Positions 1 through 9,577 of a stretch of 64,000 nt of DNA are shown here, piece by piece. Both the position numbers and the translations under genes were made by a program. Each line of letters opens with the position of its first letter. Position 1 is the stretch's first letter. The stretch covers positions 186,001 to 250,000 of the forward strand of contig NZ_JADMKV010000001.1 of NCBI RefSeq assembly GCF_015476545.1, written 5' to 3'. The DNA is from Methylobacter sp. BlB1 (lineage in GTDB: Bacteria > Pseudomonadota > Gammaproteobacteria > Methylococcales > Methylomonadaceae). Under the pieces are notes generated by a model that was not told where the DNA came from, made no database searches, and saw nothing but the letters and a program-made list of their open reading frames with translations.

Positions 1-1148
1 ACATCGGCGAATACCAAGTTCTGTCTGTGGGTGCTCCGGATCAGTCCGAAACTGTATTGATCCGCCAGGTCTGCAACCGCATCAAGCTGCGTATCTGTCA
101 TATCGCCGGGAGGTGAGTCCGGGGCTTTAAGCGACAGGAAGGTAATGCGATACCCTGGTACCCTGTGGTTAAGGGTGTTATGTTTAACCCAGGTGGCGAA
201 GGCTTTGTTTTCCTGTTGATGCTGCGCAAAGCTGGCGTCTTCCGCGGCGTTGGAATCGTAGGCAGGCGGGGTAAACTGGGCTTTTATCGCTTCAATCCGC
301 TCGGCGCTAAGTTCCAGATTGTCCCTAATCTGCAGCCATTCTTCCTCAACTAACTTGGTAAACTCTTCCAGTCCGGTTTCTTTAACCAGAATCTTGATGC
401 GCGCTTTATATTTATTATCGCGGCGCCCATATAAATTATATATGCGCAATATGGCTTCCAGATAAGACAGCAAATGCTTCTTTTCCAGGTAAGGCCTTAT
501 CACTTGGCCGATAATAGGGGTACGGCCTAAGCCGCCGCCAACGAGCACTTGAAAGCCTACTTCACCTGCATCGTTTTTGACTAGATGCAAGCCTATGTCA
601 TGAAATTGAGTGGCGGCCCGGTCAAGTTTGGCGCCGCTGACTGCAATCTTGAATTTGCGCGGCAGATAGGCGAATTCAGGATGCAAGGTAGTCCACTGCC
701 GAATGATTTCACAATAAGGACGAGGATCTTCAAGCTCGTCAGTGCAAACGCCAGCCAAGTGGTCTGAAGTCGTGTTTCTCAGGCAGTTGCCGCTCGTTTG
801 GATGGCGTGCATCTGAACACCGGCCAGTTCTTCGAGAATGTCGGGAATTCTTTCTAGCTGCGGCCAGTTAAATTGGATATTTTGACGGGTCGTAAAATGA
901 CAATAGCCTTTGTCGTATTCGCGCGCAATATGCGCCAGTTTGCGAAACTGTTTGGAGGAAAGCAGGCCATAGGGTCCGGCTATTCGCAGCATTGGAGAGT
1001 GAGTTTGAATATAAACGCCATTCATTAATCTCAATGCGCGAAATTGATCGTCAGATATTTCGCCTTTTAAAAAACGCTCTGTTTGCCTTCTGAACTGGGC
1101 TACGCGTTCTTCAATAAGAGTTTGGTCGTCTTCGTTATACTGATACAT
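1..1148 (-). CDS. cysI: Sulfite reductase beta component (hemoprotein), 5' part, runs off the window
   Basis: The reverse strand is open from ATG at 1148 to the window edge, giving about 382 residues. It begins MYQYNEDDQTLIEERV, like the short-start CysI of Pseudomonas. Visible family motifs are FTTRQNIQFNW, SGNCLRNTTSDHLAG and LPRKFKIAVSGAK, which belong to the ferredoxin-like and siroheme-binding parts of nitrite/sulfite reductases. The cysteines that hold the 4Fe-4S/siroheme centre lie beyond the window. The family reduces sulfite to sulfide in sulfate assimilation. No strong ribosome binding site precedes the start. An assimilatory nitrite reductase of the same superfamily is the main alternative, but the N-terminus favours CysI. 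Confidence 0.88.
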   Translation of the reverse strand, partial: MYQYNEDDQTLIEERVAQFRRQTERFLKGEISDDQFRALRLMNGVYIQTHSPMLRIAGPYGLLSSKQFRKLAHIAREYDKGYCHFTTRQNIQFNWPQLERIPDILEELAGVQMHAIQTSGNCLRNTTSDHLAGVCTDELEDPRPYCEIIRQWTTLHPEFAYLPRKFKIAVSGAKLDRAATQFHDIGLHLVKNDAGEVGFQVLVGGGLGRTPIIGQVIRPYLEKKHLLSYLEAILRIYNLYGRRDNKYKARIKILVKETGLEEFTKLVEEEWLQIRDNLELSAERIEAIKAQFTPPAYDSNAAEDASFAQHQQENKAFATWVKHNTLNHRVPGYRITFLSLKAPDSPPGDMTDTQLDAVADLADQYSFGLIRSTHRQNLVFAD

Positions 1149-1302
1149 GGATAGTGTATTTGTTATGCCTGTCGGGCCCGTATTCAAGAATGATTATCAT
1201 ATACTGCGAGCCATAAAATGACAAAGTTTATTATATGGTGGTAGTATTACCGGTTAAGATTCGGTCAGTGTTTATTAACTACTAAAAAATTAGGGGGTTA
1301 TT

Positions 1303-2664
1303 TTGTTGCGGTTTTTCTTTCTTCTATTATCGATACTGGTATTGCCCGAAATGGCGATGGCAGCCGAAAAAATTGAAACACTTGGGCTGACGGGGACGGA
1401 GCGTGGCATTTACACGGTTCTGATCTTTATTATCGCCTATGGGTTTGTTATGGCTGAGGAATTTACGCATATGCGTAAGTCCAAGCCGGTCATTCTGGCA
1501 GCTGGCATTATTTGGGCACATGCTGCTGTTTTAGCGTCTCAAGCAGGCGTTTCAGCACAAGATATGCACGAAGCTTTCGAACACAATTTGAAAGAATACG
1601 GTGCATTGATGTTATTCCTTTTAGTTGCGATGACTTATATCAACGCAATGACGGAACGGAATGTGTTTGAAGCCTTGAGATCCTGGCTGGTAAGAAAACA
1701 GTTTGGATACCGTCAACTGTTTTTGATTACTGGCGTGATTACTTTCTTTTTGTCCGCTATAGCGGATAACCTGACGGCCGCATTATTGGTCGGAGCGGTA
1801 GTTATGGCGGTAGGTGCTGATAATGCGAAGTTTGTCAGCCTTGGCTTCATTAATATTGTTGTTGCGGCTAATGCGGGCGGCGCTTTCTGTCCTTTCGGCG
1901 ACATTACTACGCTGATGGTCTGGCAGGCAGAATATGTCCAGTTCTTCGACTTCTTCAAGCTTTTCATACCTTCAATGGTGAACTACGGCGTTCCAGCGGC
2001 ATTTATGTATTTTGCCGTGCCCGATGAGCAACCTCAGGCTACCAGTGAACAAGCGGTGCAGTTAAAGCCCGGAGCGATCCAGGTTTGCGTATTATTCTTG
2101 TTGACGATTGTTACAGCGGTAAGCTTTCATCAGGTTCTGCATTTGCCGCCTTTTATGGGCATGATGGTTGGCCTTTCCGCATTGATGATTTATGGATACA
2201 GCATCAATATCATGTATTCATCACAGGGCCAGCGGTTTGATATTTTTAATAAAGTCCGTGATGCTGAATGGGATACCTTATTCTTCTTCTTCGGCGTTGT
2301 GTTCGCTGTAGGCGGATTAGGATACATCGGTTATCTTGAACTGCTGTCAGGTGCTTTATACGATGGTTTGGGACAGACAACTGCCAATATCCTGGTCGGT
2401 CTGATTTCAGCGGTTGTCGATAACATCCCTGTCATGTTTGCAGTGCTGAATATGAATTTGGATATGAATCTTTATCAGTGGTTGCTGGTTACCCTGACTG
2501 CAGGCGTAGGCGGTTCCTTGCTGTCAGTGGGTTCAGCTGCGGGCGTAGCCTTGATGGGGCAATCCAATCATAAATACACCTTCTTCAGTCACTTGAAATG
2601 GACGCCAGCGATTGCTGCCGGTTATGTCGGAAGTATCGTTGTTCATTACCTGATTAATGGCTGA
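1303..2664 (+). CDS. nhaD: NhaD-type Na+/H+ antiporter
   Basis: A 453-residue polytopic inner-membrane protein. The N-terminus (MLRFFFLLLSILVLPEMAMA) looks like a cleavable signal or first helix, followed by about a dozen hydrophobic segments. The conserved SAIADNLTAALL and AANAGGAFCPFGDITTLMVW stretches are typical of the NhaD (arsenite permease-like) antiporter family, which exchanges Na+ or Li+ for protons. The start is TTG at 1303, set seven bases after an AGGGGG ribosome binding site at 1292; a TTG one codon later would also fit. A strong hairpin follows the stop. Identification rests on family motifs; substrate is inferred from the family. Confidence 0.9.
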   Translation: MLRFFFLLLSILVLPEMAMAAEKIETLGLTGTERGIYTVLIFIIAYGFVMAEEFTHMRKSKPVILAAGIIWAHAAVLASQAGVSAQDMHEAFEHNLKEYGALMLFLLVAMTYINAMTERNVFEALRSWLVRKQFGYRQLFLITGVITFFLSAIADNLTAALLVGAVVMAVGADNAKFVSLGFINIVVAANAGGAFCPFGDITTLMVWQAEYVQFFDFFKLFIPSMVNYGVPAAFMYFAVPDEQPQATSEQAVQLKPGAIQVCVLFLLTIVTAVSFHQVLHLPPFMGMMVGLSALMIYGYSINIMYSSQGQRFDIFNKVRDAEWDTLFFFFGVVFAVGGLGYIGYLELLSGALYDGLGQTTANILVGLISAVVDNIPVMFAVLNMNLDMNLYQWLLVTLTAGVGGSLLSVGSAAGVALMGQSNHKYTFFSHLKWTPAIAAGYVGSIVVHYLING

Positions 2665-2676
2665 AATTTCTAACAT

Positions 2677-2703
2677 GCACCGCATGAAAATGCGGTGCTT
2701 TCT
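2677..2703 (+). terminator. Rho-independent terminator after nhaD
   Basis: A perfect 9-bp stem (GCACCGCAT / ATGCGGTGC, 2677-2685 with 2690-2698) closes a GAAA tetraloop and is followed by TTTCT. It lies 13 bases after the nhaD stop and just before the next gene. Confidence 0.8.
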
Positions 2704-2717
2704 CGCTGGCAAGGTCA

Positions 2718-4070
2718 ATGGCAGCTGAAAAAAGTTGGCGGTCGGCCTTTTCTGTTTATGCTCAGCCGCGCGTGCTGAGCATGATGCTTCTCGGTTTTTC
2801 AGCCGGGTTGCCTTTTCTATTAGTCTTTTCCACGTTATCCGCCTGGTTAAGGGATGAGGGCGTGACTCGTTCCGTCATCGGTTTTTTTAGCTGGGTGGGG
2901 TTGACTTATTCAATAAAAATATTCTGGGCTCCTGTGATCGACAGGCTGCGACTGCCTTTGTTCACTAGGTTATTGGGTAAAAGGCGAGGCTGGATGTTTC
3001 TTGCTCAATTGGGAATCATGGTTGGTCTGGCAGGTATGGCGAGTTCGGATTCGCACACGCAATTACAACAGATTGCTTTATTTGCCGTATGGGTGGCATT
3101 TTGCTCGGCTACGCAAGATGTCGTTATTGATGCCTACCGCATTGAGGCTGTCAAACCGGAATACCAGGGGGCAATGGCGGCAACTTATGTGTTAGGGTAT
3201 CGAATTGCGTTGCTGGTATCTGGTGCGGGCGCTTTTTATATTGCGGATTATTCGAACTGGAAATTGGCTTACTTTGCCATGGCGGCAGCAATGCTTGTCG
3301 GCATAGTCACGACGCTCTGTTTAAGCGAGCCTGAGCACAAGCAAGCTAAAGCCGTGGAAACCCTTGAGAGTAAGCTTGAGATGGCATTGGGCGTGAAAAA
3401 GCGTCAGAATGTCTGGCAGCGTGTGCTGGCAAGTATTTCCGATGCTGTTTTGAGTCCGTTTGTGGAGTTTTTCAGCCGCAACGGCGCCGTTGGTCTGTTG
3501 ATTCTGACGCTTATTGCAGTTTACAAAATGAGCGATATCACAATGGGGGTAATGGCGAATCCGTTTTACCTTGATTTGGGTTTTAGTAAAAAAGAGATTG
3601 CTGAAATCAGCAAGGTTTTTGGTTTTTTTATGACCATTGCTGGCGCAACCTTGGGCGGCTTATTAGTGGTCAGATATGGTGTTATGCGCCCCTTGCTGTT
3701 AGGCGCCATTATAGTGGCGAGTACTAATCTGCTATTTGCCGTTTTGGCGATCAGTGAGCCTAGCCTATGGTTGTTGGCAGGCGTAATAAGTGCCGATAAT
3801 TTAAGTGGCGGTATAGCGACCTCCGTTTTTATTGCGTATCTTTCCAGTCTGACAAACACAGCCTATACCGCCACACAGTATGCTTTATTCAGTTCCCTGA
3901 TGACATTGCCGGCGCAGCTTTTGGGTGGTTTATCCGGCATTATTGTTGATACTTACGGCTATTATGTATTTTTTATTTACGCGTCAGCCGTAGGTTTGCC
4001 AGCTATTATTCTGGTGCTGGTACTGATGCGTTATCAATATTTGACTCAAGCTCGTAATCATAGTCCATAA
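2718..4070 (+). CDS. ampG: AmpG-family muropeptide permease (MFS)
   Basis: A 450-residue major facilitator with twelve or more predicted helices. The N-terminal SVYAQPRVLSMMLLGFSAGLP stretch, SAWLRDEGV, and the ATQDVVIDAYRIE motif are hallmarks of AmpG, which imports GlcNAc-anhydro-MurNAc peptides for cell-wall recycling. An AAGGT lies seven bases before the ATG. The 3' end overlaps the convergent exonuclease III gene by 65 bases. No beta-lactamase gene is nearby, so here it most likely serves recycling only. The exact sugar-peptide substrate is inferred from the family. Confidence 0.88.
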   Translation: MAAEKSWRSAFSVYAQPRVLSMMLLGFSAGLPFLLVFSTLSAWLRDEGVTRSVIGFFSWVGLTYSIKIFWAPVIDRLRLPLFTRLLGKRRGWMFLAQLGIMVGLAGMASSDSHTQLQQIALFAVWVAFCSATQDVVIDAYRIEAVKPEYQGAMAATYVLGYRIALLVSGAGAFYIADYSNWKLAYFAMAAAMLVGIVTTLCLSEPEHKQAKAVETLESKLEMALGVKKRQNVWQRVLASISDAVLSPFVEFFSRNGAVGLLILTLIAVYKMSDITMGVMANPFYLDLGFSKKEIAEISKVFGFFMTIAGATLGGLLVVRYGVMRPLLLGAIIVASTNLLFAVLAISEPSLWLLAGVISADNLSGGIATSVFIAYLSSLTNTAYTATQYALFSSLMTLPAQLLGGLSGIIVDTYGYYVFFIYASAVGLPAIILVLVLMRYQYLTQARNHSP

Positions 4071-4818
4071 TAAGCGGCGCATGGTCGGAGAAGCGTTCTT
4101 CTTTATAGATTGATACGGCTTTCACTTTGTCTTTGAGGCTGGCGTTAATGATCTGATAATCAATACGCCAGCCTACGTTTTTCTTCCAGGCTTGGCCTCT
4201 GTGCGACCACCAGGTATATTGCTCGGCTTCTTGATTAATCAGTCTGAAAGCGTCCAGCCAGTGATTGCTGGCGAATAACTGAGTCAGCCAGGCTCTCTCC
4301 TCCGGTAAAAACCCCGAGTTTTTCTGATTGCCACGCCAGTTTTTCAAGTCGATCTCTTTATGGGCGATGTTCCAGTCGCCGCAGATAATGTAATCTCTCC
4401 CGCTTTGCGCGCACTCTTGCAGATAGGGCAGAAAGCGATCCATGAATTTAAATTTTATCTGCTGCCGCTCCTCTCCGGATGTGCCGGATGGCAGGTAAAG
4501 CGATATGACGCTGAGTTTGCCAAATTGCGCTTCAATGAAGCGGCCTTCTGCATCGATGTCGGACCAGCCTATGCCTCTTATAATTTTATCGGGTTGTTTT
4601 TTGCTGTAGATCGCCACGCCGCTATAGCCTTTTTTCTCCGCGTCATGATAGAAGCAGTGATAACCGGCCGGGCAGAAGAGCTCGGGGTTTAGCTGGTATA
4701 GTTGGGCTTTTGTTTCTTGTATGCAGATGATGTCGGCATTTTGTAAGTGCATCCATTTGAAAAAGCCCTTGCTCTCTGCCGAGCGAATGCCGTTGGCATT
4801 TAGTGTAATAATGCGCAT
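4006..4818 (-). CDS. xthA: Exodeoxyribonuclease III (AP endonuclease)
   Basis: A 270-residue EEP-superfamily nuclease that cuts at abasic sites and degrades DNA 3' to 5' in base excision repair. The start MRIITLNANGIRSA carries the first metal-binding Asn. DIICIQETKAQ supplies the catalytic Glu, YSGVAIYSK, CGDWNIAHKEIDL and the terminal SDHAPLIMDY complete the active site. The family normally ends shortly after SDHAP; here about 20 acidic/polar residues follow and lie over the end of ampG on the opposite strand. The tail therefore looks like a recent 3' extension or a tolerated overlap. Confidence 0.93.
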   Translation of the reverse strand: MRIITLNANGIRSAESKGFFKWMHLQNADIICIQETKAQLYQLNPELFCPAGYHCFYHDAEKKGYSGVAIYSKKQPDKIIRGIGWSDIDAEGRFIEAQFGKLSVISLYLPSGTSGEERQQIKFKFMDRFLPYLQECAQSGRDYIICGDWNIAHKEIDLKNWRGNQKNSGFLPEERAWLTQLFASNHWLDAFRLINQEAEQYTWWSHRGQAWKKNVGWRIDYQIINASLKDKVKAVSIYKEERFSDHAPLIMDYDYELESNIDNASVPAPE

Positions 4819-4913
4819 GCGTATAAATTGAGTTGCGGTTTTAGTATGAAAAACGTATTATACGGGGTTCTTCAATAAGTATGTAGCCCGTCCATGGGTA
4901 ATGTGAAAGTGAT

Positions 4914-5114
4914 ATGAAACCAGAAATTCATCCTGAATATAAACAAATTACCGTAACATGTGGTTGTGGTAATACATTTGAAACGGGTTCTGTACTAAAA
5001 GGTGACTTGCTTATAGAGGTTTGCTCCTCATGTCACCCTTTCTATACAGGCAAACAGCGCGTTGTTGATACAGCGGGTCGCGTTGATAAATTCCGTAAAA
5101 AATACGGCAAATAA
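4914..5114 (+). CDS. rpmE: 50S ribosomal protein L31, zinc-binding type
   Basis: A 66-residue ribosomal protein. Four cysteines (C16, C18, C37, C40) in TCGCGNTF and [13 protein letters not shown] make it the zinc-containing C+ form rather than the zinc-independent paralogue. It binds the large ribosomal subunit near the central protuberance. It is monocistronic here, starting after GTGAAAGTGAT. The C+ form acts as a zinc reservoir in other bacteria (family knowledge). Confidence 0.96.
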   Translation: MKPEIHPEYKQITVTCGCGNTFETGSVLKGDLLIEVCSSCHPFYTGKQRVVDTAGRVDKFRKKYGK

Positions 5115-5243
5115 CTTTTTGGGTTTTTTGTTCCTGCAGTCTATAGATATAGCTCAGCAATTTCAGAAAACGCTGGCTGTATCTAAGCTTTAAAAAAGCT
5201 GTTCAATTAAATATATAGCAGCGGCAGAGATAGTTACACATCA

Positions 5244-5273
5244 AAAAAGCTGGGGTTGTTCTTATGGCCCCAG
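5244..5273 (-). terminator. Terminator after mrcA
   Basis: CTGGGG (5250-5255) pairs with CCCCAG (5268-5273). Read on the reverse strand the stem is followed by CTTTTTT, so it terminates the leftward penicillin-binding protein gene that ends at 5314. On the forward strand the T-run is weaker, but it could also serve rpmE. Confidence 0.7.
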
Positions 5274-5313
5274 TTTTAGTTCTCAATATTTGTATGCTGT
5301 ACGTCAGCGTATT

Positions 5314-7650
5314 CTAAAACAGGGCTTCAATCGGTTTCTCATGAGGCTGACTATAGTCACTGGGTAAATTTTCAAACACTGGCGCGGATTGATTCGGGGC
5401 GTGCTCGGCCTGAAAAAATTCCCATATTCCATTTCGGCTTCCTTCGGGCGTCAGCAGACCTGTCTGAGGATCGATAAATGCTTTTACTATGCCTTCAGGC
5501 ACATCAAAGGGAATTTCAGGTGTGTTTTTCAGCGCTGTCTGCATAAATTCTATCCACATCGGCAAGGCAGTGGCGCCGCCTGTTTCAAGATTTCCTAATG
5601 ACGCATAGTTGTCAAATCCAACCCATGCTGTAGCTGCGATCGAAGGGGTATATCCATTGAACCAGGCGTCGCGCTGTTCGTTGGTTGTACCTGTCTTGCC
5701 GGCCAGATCCTGCCGTTCCAGAACTTTTGCGCGAGTTGCCGTGCCATGTTGAACAACGTCTCTTAACAAGGAATTCATAAGAAAATTAATTCTTGGTGAA
5801 ATAATCCGCGGGGCATAGGTTTTATTCAATTCCTGGTTGCTATCGCACGACGGGCAGGCAACTCTGGGTTTTGCCTGATAGATGACTTCGCCCTCATTGG
5901 ATTCAATGCGTTCAATGAAATAGGGCTTAATAAGAAAACCGCCATTAGCGAATGCGGCGTAAGCTCTTGCCATTTGCAGCGGTGATGCATAGCCGCTGCC
6001 TAATGCCAGAGAAAGGCTTTTGGGCAATTGCTCATGTGTAAAGCCAAAACGCAAAGCCGTGGAGACGGCTTTTTCAATGCCTATTGCTTTCAAAAGGCGA
6101 ATGGAAATAATGTTTCTCGAGTGAGTTAGAGCTGATCTAATGCTGGTGGGGCCAAAAAACTTTCGGTTGTAATTTTCAGGCCGCCATTCCTCGTTTTCCT
6201 GGCTTTGATCCTCAACGATAATGGGGGCGTCGTTAATAAAGCTGGCCGTGGTATAGCCTTCCTCTAGCGCCGCGGTGTAAATGATGGGTTTAAAGCCCGA
6301 TCCCGGCTGTCTTTTGGCTTGGGTGGCGCGATTGTATTTGTTGTGAGAGAAGTCGAAACCACCGGATAATGCCAGGATTGCGCCATTGATGGGATTTATT
6401 GAAACAAAAGCCCCTTCCGCTCCGGGAACTTGAGTTAAAGCCCAGGTATCGTTTTTCAATTGCCGAACCCGAATGATGTCTCCGGGCTTTAGAAAGCTTT
6501 TTACAGTATTCTGAGCCCATTTGATATTTTCCCAGGGAATTTCAATGGTGACGTTATTTTGAAGTCTGGCAGTAGCCGTGCTTTTATCGATGCTTACAAT
6601 ATAGGCCGGCAGGGTATCGCCGATAATGGGAATGTCTCTGAAATTGTTGACTGTATTGATGCTTGCATGAGGTACTGAATGATATCCGTGACGCTCATCA
6701 TAAGCGTGTAATGTATTTCTAAGCGCCTGATCAGCCGTTGTCTGCAATGATGAGTCGATCGTTGTGTAGACTTTAAAACCCGATGTATACGCTTCTTCAC
6801 CGTATTTATCGAAAAGCTTTTGTCTGACCATTTCAGCTAAGTAGGGCGCTGAAAGCTCAGGCAATACGTATTGCAGTTTTGCGGTTGAAGGCTGGTTGGC
6901 GGCGCTTTCAAATTCCTGCTGAGTTATATAGTTAAGCTCAAGCATCCTTCGTAAAACATAATTGCGCCTTTGCAGCGCCCGAGTCTCATTGGTAATCGGA
7001 TTATACGCCGAGGGGGCTTTAGGCAAGCCGGCGATCATGGCATGTTCGGCAAGCGTCAGCTGATTAAGGGCTCTGCCGTAATACGTCTGGGCAGCCGCAG
7101 CGATGCCATAGGCTCTATGGCCCATGTAGATCTGATTCAAATAAAGTTCAAGGATTTGCTTCTTTGAATATTCGTTTTCTATTTTTAGCGCCAGAATAAT
7201 TTCTTTTATTTTCCGGATATACGTTTTTTCTCTGCCAAGCAGAAAGTTACGCGTGACCTGCATGGTGATCGTACTGCCGCCTTGTCTTTTTTTTCCGGTC
7301 AAGGCCAATTGTATGGCGGCTCGCAATAAGCCCTTATAGTCAACGCCGGGATGCTTAAAGAAGCGTTCATCTTCGGCTGCCAGAAAAGCATCAATAAGCT
7401 GCTTGGGAACCTCATCAATTTTGATTGGAGTGCGCTTTTTCTCTCCAAATTGAGCAATAAGAAGATTATCTTTGCTGTAAATGCTGAAAGGGATCTGGTA
7501 CTGGACATTGTGCAGGGCCTTTATGTCCGGCAGTTCCATTGATAATTTTTGATACAGCAAATAGCCGGCGAGCGCTAAGCAGGCGCTGATCGCTATAAAA
7601 AAAGCAATCAATCCCATCAAAATTTTTCCGCACAGCATTTTTATAGTCAC
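5314..7650 (-). CDS. mrcA: Penicillin-binding protein 1A (bifunctional transglycosylase/transpeptidase)
   Basis: A 778-residue class A PBP. One N-terminal membrane helix (about residues 8-33) is followed by a GT51 glycosyltransferase domain with EDERFFKHPGVDYKG and GGSTITMQVTRN, an OB-like insert, and a transpeptidase domain. The latter shows the SxxK motif (PGSGFKP), SRN and KTGTTNEQRDAWF. It polymerises and cross-links peptidoglycan in the periplasm. The gene is divergent from pilM with 272 bases between, the same arrangement as mrcA and the hof/pil genes in many gammaproteobacteria. Length and domain order are normal for the family. Confidence 0.96.
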   Translation of the reverse strand: MTIKMLCGKILMGLIAFFIAISACLALAGYLLYQKLSMELPDIKALHNVQYQIPFSIYSKDNLLIAQFGEKKRTPIKIDEVPKQLIDAFLAAEDERFFKHPGVDYKGLLRAAIQLALTGKKRQGGSTITMQVTRNFLLGREKTYIRKIKEIILALKIENEYSKKQILELYLNQIYMGHRAYGIAAAAQTYYGRALNQLTLAEHAMIAGLPKAPSAYNPITNETRALQRRNYVLRRMLELNYITQQEFESAANQPSTAKLQYVLPELSAPYLAEMVRQKLFDKYGEEAYTSGFKVYTTIDSSLQTTADQALRNTLHAYDERHGYHSVPHASINTVNNFRDIPIIGDTLPAYIVSIDKSTATARLQNNVTIEIPWENIKWAQNTVKSFLKPGDIIRVRQLKNDTWALTQVPGAEGAFVSINPINGAILALSGGFDFSHNKYNRATQAKRQPGSGFKPIIYTAALEEGYTTASFINDAPIIVEDQSQENEEWRPENYNRKFFGPTSIRSALTHSRNIISIRLLKAIGIEKAVSTALRFGFTHEQLPKSLSLALGSGYASPLQMARAYAAFANGGFLIKPYFIERIESNEGEVIYQAKPRVACPSCDSNQELNKTYAPRIISPRINFLMNSLLRDVVQHGTATRAKVLERQDLAGKTGTTNEQRDAWFNGYTPSIAATAWVGFDNYASLGNLETGGATALPMWIEFMQTALKNTPEIPFDVPEGIVKAFIDPQTGLLTPEGSRNGIWEFFQAEHAPNQSAPVFENLPSDYSQPHEKPIEALF

Positions 7651-7922
7651 AAGTAAGCCTGAATAAAATCTACGTTATAGAGGAACTACAGCTTATCAAG
7701 AATAACAAGATCTTCCAGTCAAATGCCGATTGCAGCAATCTTCGCTCGAGTATAGTGGAACCGGTCACACAAATAAATTGGATATTTTGCGCATCAAAAT
7801 AAAAAAATAAAAAACACTACTATACTTCTGACAGTGATTAGTTTTTTGACTGCTGAACATACGAGAGACAGGCTTTCAATTTATGCAATACATTCATAAT
7901 CAAGTTTTCCGAGAGTTAATTC

Positions 7923-8984
7923 ATGAGCTGGTTTAATCAAAAACAGAATGCTGTTCTTGGTGTTGATGTAAGTACAGCTGCAGTAAAGTTACTGGAATTG
8001 AGCAAGGTCGGGGCTCGTTACCGGGTCGAGAATTATGCGGTAGCGTCTTTGCCGCAAGACGCCATCATTGATAAAAATATCGCCAATATCGATGTTATAG
8101 CTGACGCCATAAAAGTTGCATTAAAGCAGTCCGGGTCAAAGCTCAAGCAGGCGGCTGTAGCAGTTGCCGGTTCGGCTGTCATGACAAAAATTATAACCAT
8201 GCCTGCTTCACTATCCAGCGATGAAATGGAAGAGCAGATCATGGTTGAGGCTGATCAATACATACCTTATTCCCTTGATGAAGTTAATCTCGACTTTGAA
8301 GTGCAAGGCGAAAATGAAAATAATCCGGACATGGTCGATGTGCTGCTTGCCGCCTCAAGAAAGGAAAATGTGGACGACCGGGTTGAGGCATTAGCGAAAG
8401 CCGGTTTGAAGGCCAGAGTGGTCGATGTAGAGGCATTCGCAATGGAAAACGCATTTACATTGCTCGCCGATCAATTGCCGGATTCATTAGAAGGACGAAC
8501 CATCGCCATCGCCGACATAGGGGCAACAATGGCCACCTTAAACGTTCTTCATGATTGCCGGACCGTATATACGAGGGAGCAAGGATTTGGAGGGAGGCAG
8601 CTGACTGAAGAGATTCAGCGCAGATATGGTTTGTCTTATGAAGAAGCCGGTTTGGCAAAAAAACACGGCGGATTGCCGGACAATTATGCCACTGATGTAC
8701 TTGAGCCGTTTAAAAGGGCTATGGTGCAGCAAATTGCTCGGTCATTACAGTTCTTTGTCTCGTCAAGTGCGAATAGAGGCATCGACAGCATTATTCTGGC
8801 TGGCGGTTGCGCTTCAATTCCCGGTGTGGAAAAGCTGGTTGAACAAAGCTTAGGCGTGCCTACCTACATTGCCAATCCTTTCATCAACATGGCCTTATCC
8901 AATCGAGTGAAACCACAGGTATTGAGTAATGATGCTCCGGCAATGATGATTGCCTGCGGATTGGCATTAAGGAGCTTTGACTAA
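7923..8984 (+). CDS. pilM: Type IV pilus inner-membrane platform protein PilM
   Basis: 353 residues with an actin/FtsA-like fold. The N-terminus MSWFNQKQNAVLGVDVST contains the phosphate-1 loop; IADIGATMATLNV and ILAGGCASIPGV are the later nucleotide-binding motifs. PilM is cytoplasmic and binds the short cytoplasmic tail of PilN. It is the first gene of pilMNOPQ and overlaps pilN by one base (TAATG), so the two are translationally coupled. The GAGAGTTAATTC upstream contains the ribosome binding site. Confidence 0.95.
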   Translation: MSWFNQKQNAVLGVDVSTAAVKLLELSKVGARYRVENYAVASLPQDAIIDKNIANIDVIADAIKVALKQSGSKLKQAAVAVAGSAVMTKIITMPASLSSDEMEEQIMVEADQYIPYSLDEVNLDFEVQGENENNPDMVDVLLAASRKENVDDRVEALAKAGLKARVVDVEAFAMENAFTLLADQLPDSLEGRTIAIADIGATMATLNVLHDCRTVYTREQGFGGRQLTEEIQRRYGLSYEEAGLAKKHGGLPDNYATDVLEPFKRAMVQQIARSLQFFVSSSANRGIDSIILAGGCASIPGVEKLVEQSLGVPTYIANPFINMALSNRVKPQVLSNDAPAMMIACGLALRSFD

Positions 8985-9577
8985 TGACAAAGATCAATTT
9001 ACTTCCTTGGCGCGAAGAGCTGCGTAAGCAAAAAAAGCAGGATTTTATAAATGTGATTGTCTTATCAGTTCTGCTCACGATTGCTGTTCTTGGGCTGGTT
9101 CACTTCTATATTGAAGGGCTGAAAGAATACCAGGAGCGAAGAAATAAAATGCTGCAGGATGAAATAGCGTTGCTGGACAAAAAAATTCAGGAAATCAAGG
9201 ATATTGAAGAGAAAAAAAGCAAGTTGCTGGCCAAAATTGATGTGATTCAGCGACTGCAGGAAAGTCGCCCGGAGATCGTACATTTATTCGATGAAATCGC
9301 TCGAACGACACCTGAAGGCGTCTTTCTTACCAAATTCACCCAAACCGCATCCGACCTGACTTTTGATGGCAAGTCGCAATCGAACGCGAGAGTTTCTGCT
9401 TTCATGCGCGCGATAGATATATCGCCTTGGCTGCAAATGCCAAAGCTTGATGTGATTCAGTCGAAGGACAAAACCAATTCTGAACAGTTAAGTGATTTCA
9501 CAATGCATGCGAAGCAGGGCAAGCAAAAGGCCGAAGACGTGAATGGGGAGGTGACCAATGAATCTGTCAGACATTAA
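8984..9577 (+). CDS. pilN: Type IV pilus alignment protein PilN
   Basis: 197 residues. MTKINLLPWREELRKQ at the start is the conserved PilM-binding motif (INLLPWR). One membrane helix follows (about residues 23-43), then a coiled coil rich in Glu and Lys (45-95) and a periplasmic ferredoxin-like domain. PilN and PilO form the inner-membrane alignment complex. The 3' end overlaps pilO by 20 bases. The C-terminal tail is unusually charged and Gln-rich. Confidence 0.95.
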   Translation: MTKINLLPWREELRKQKKQDFINVIVLSVLLTIAVLGLVHFYIEGLKEYQERRNKMLQDEIALLDKKIQEIKDIEEKKSKLLAKIDVIQRLQESRPEIVHLFDEIARTTPEGVFLTKFTQTASDLTFDGKSQSNARVSAFMRAIDISPWLQMPKLDVIQSKDKTNSEQLSDFTMHAKQGKQKAEDVNGEVTNESVRH

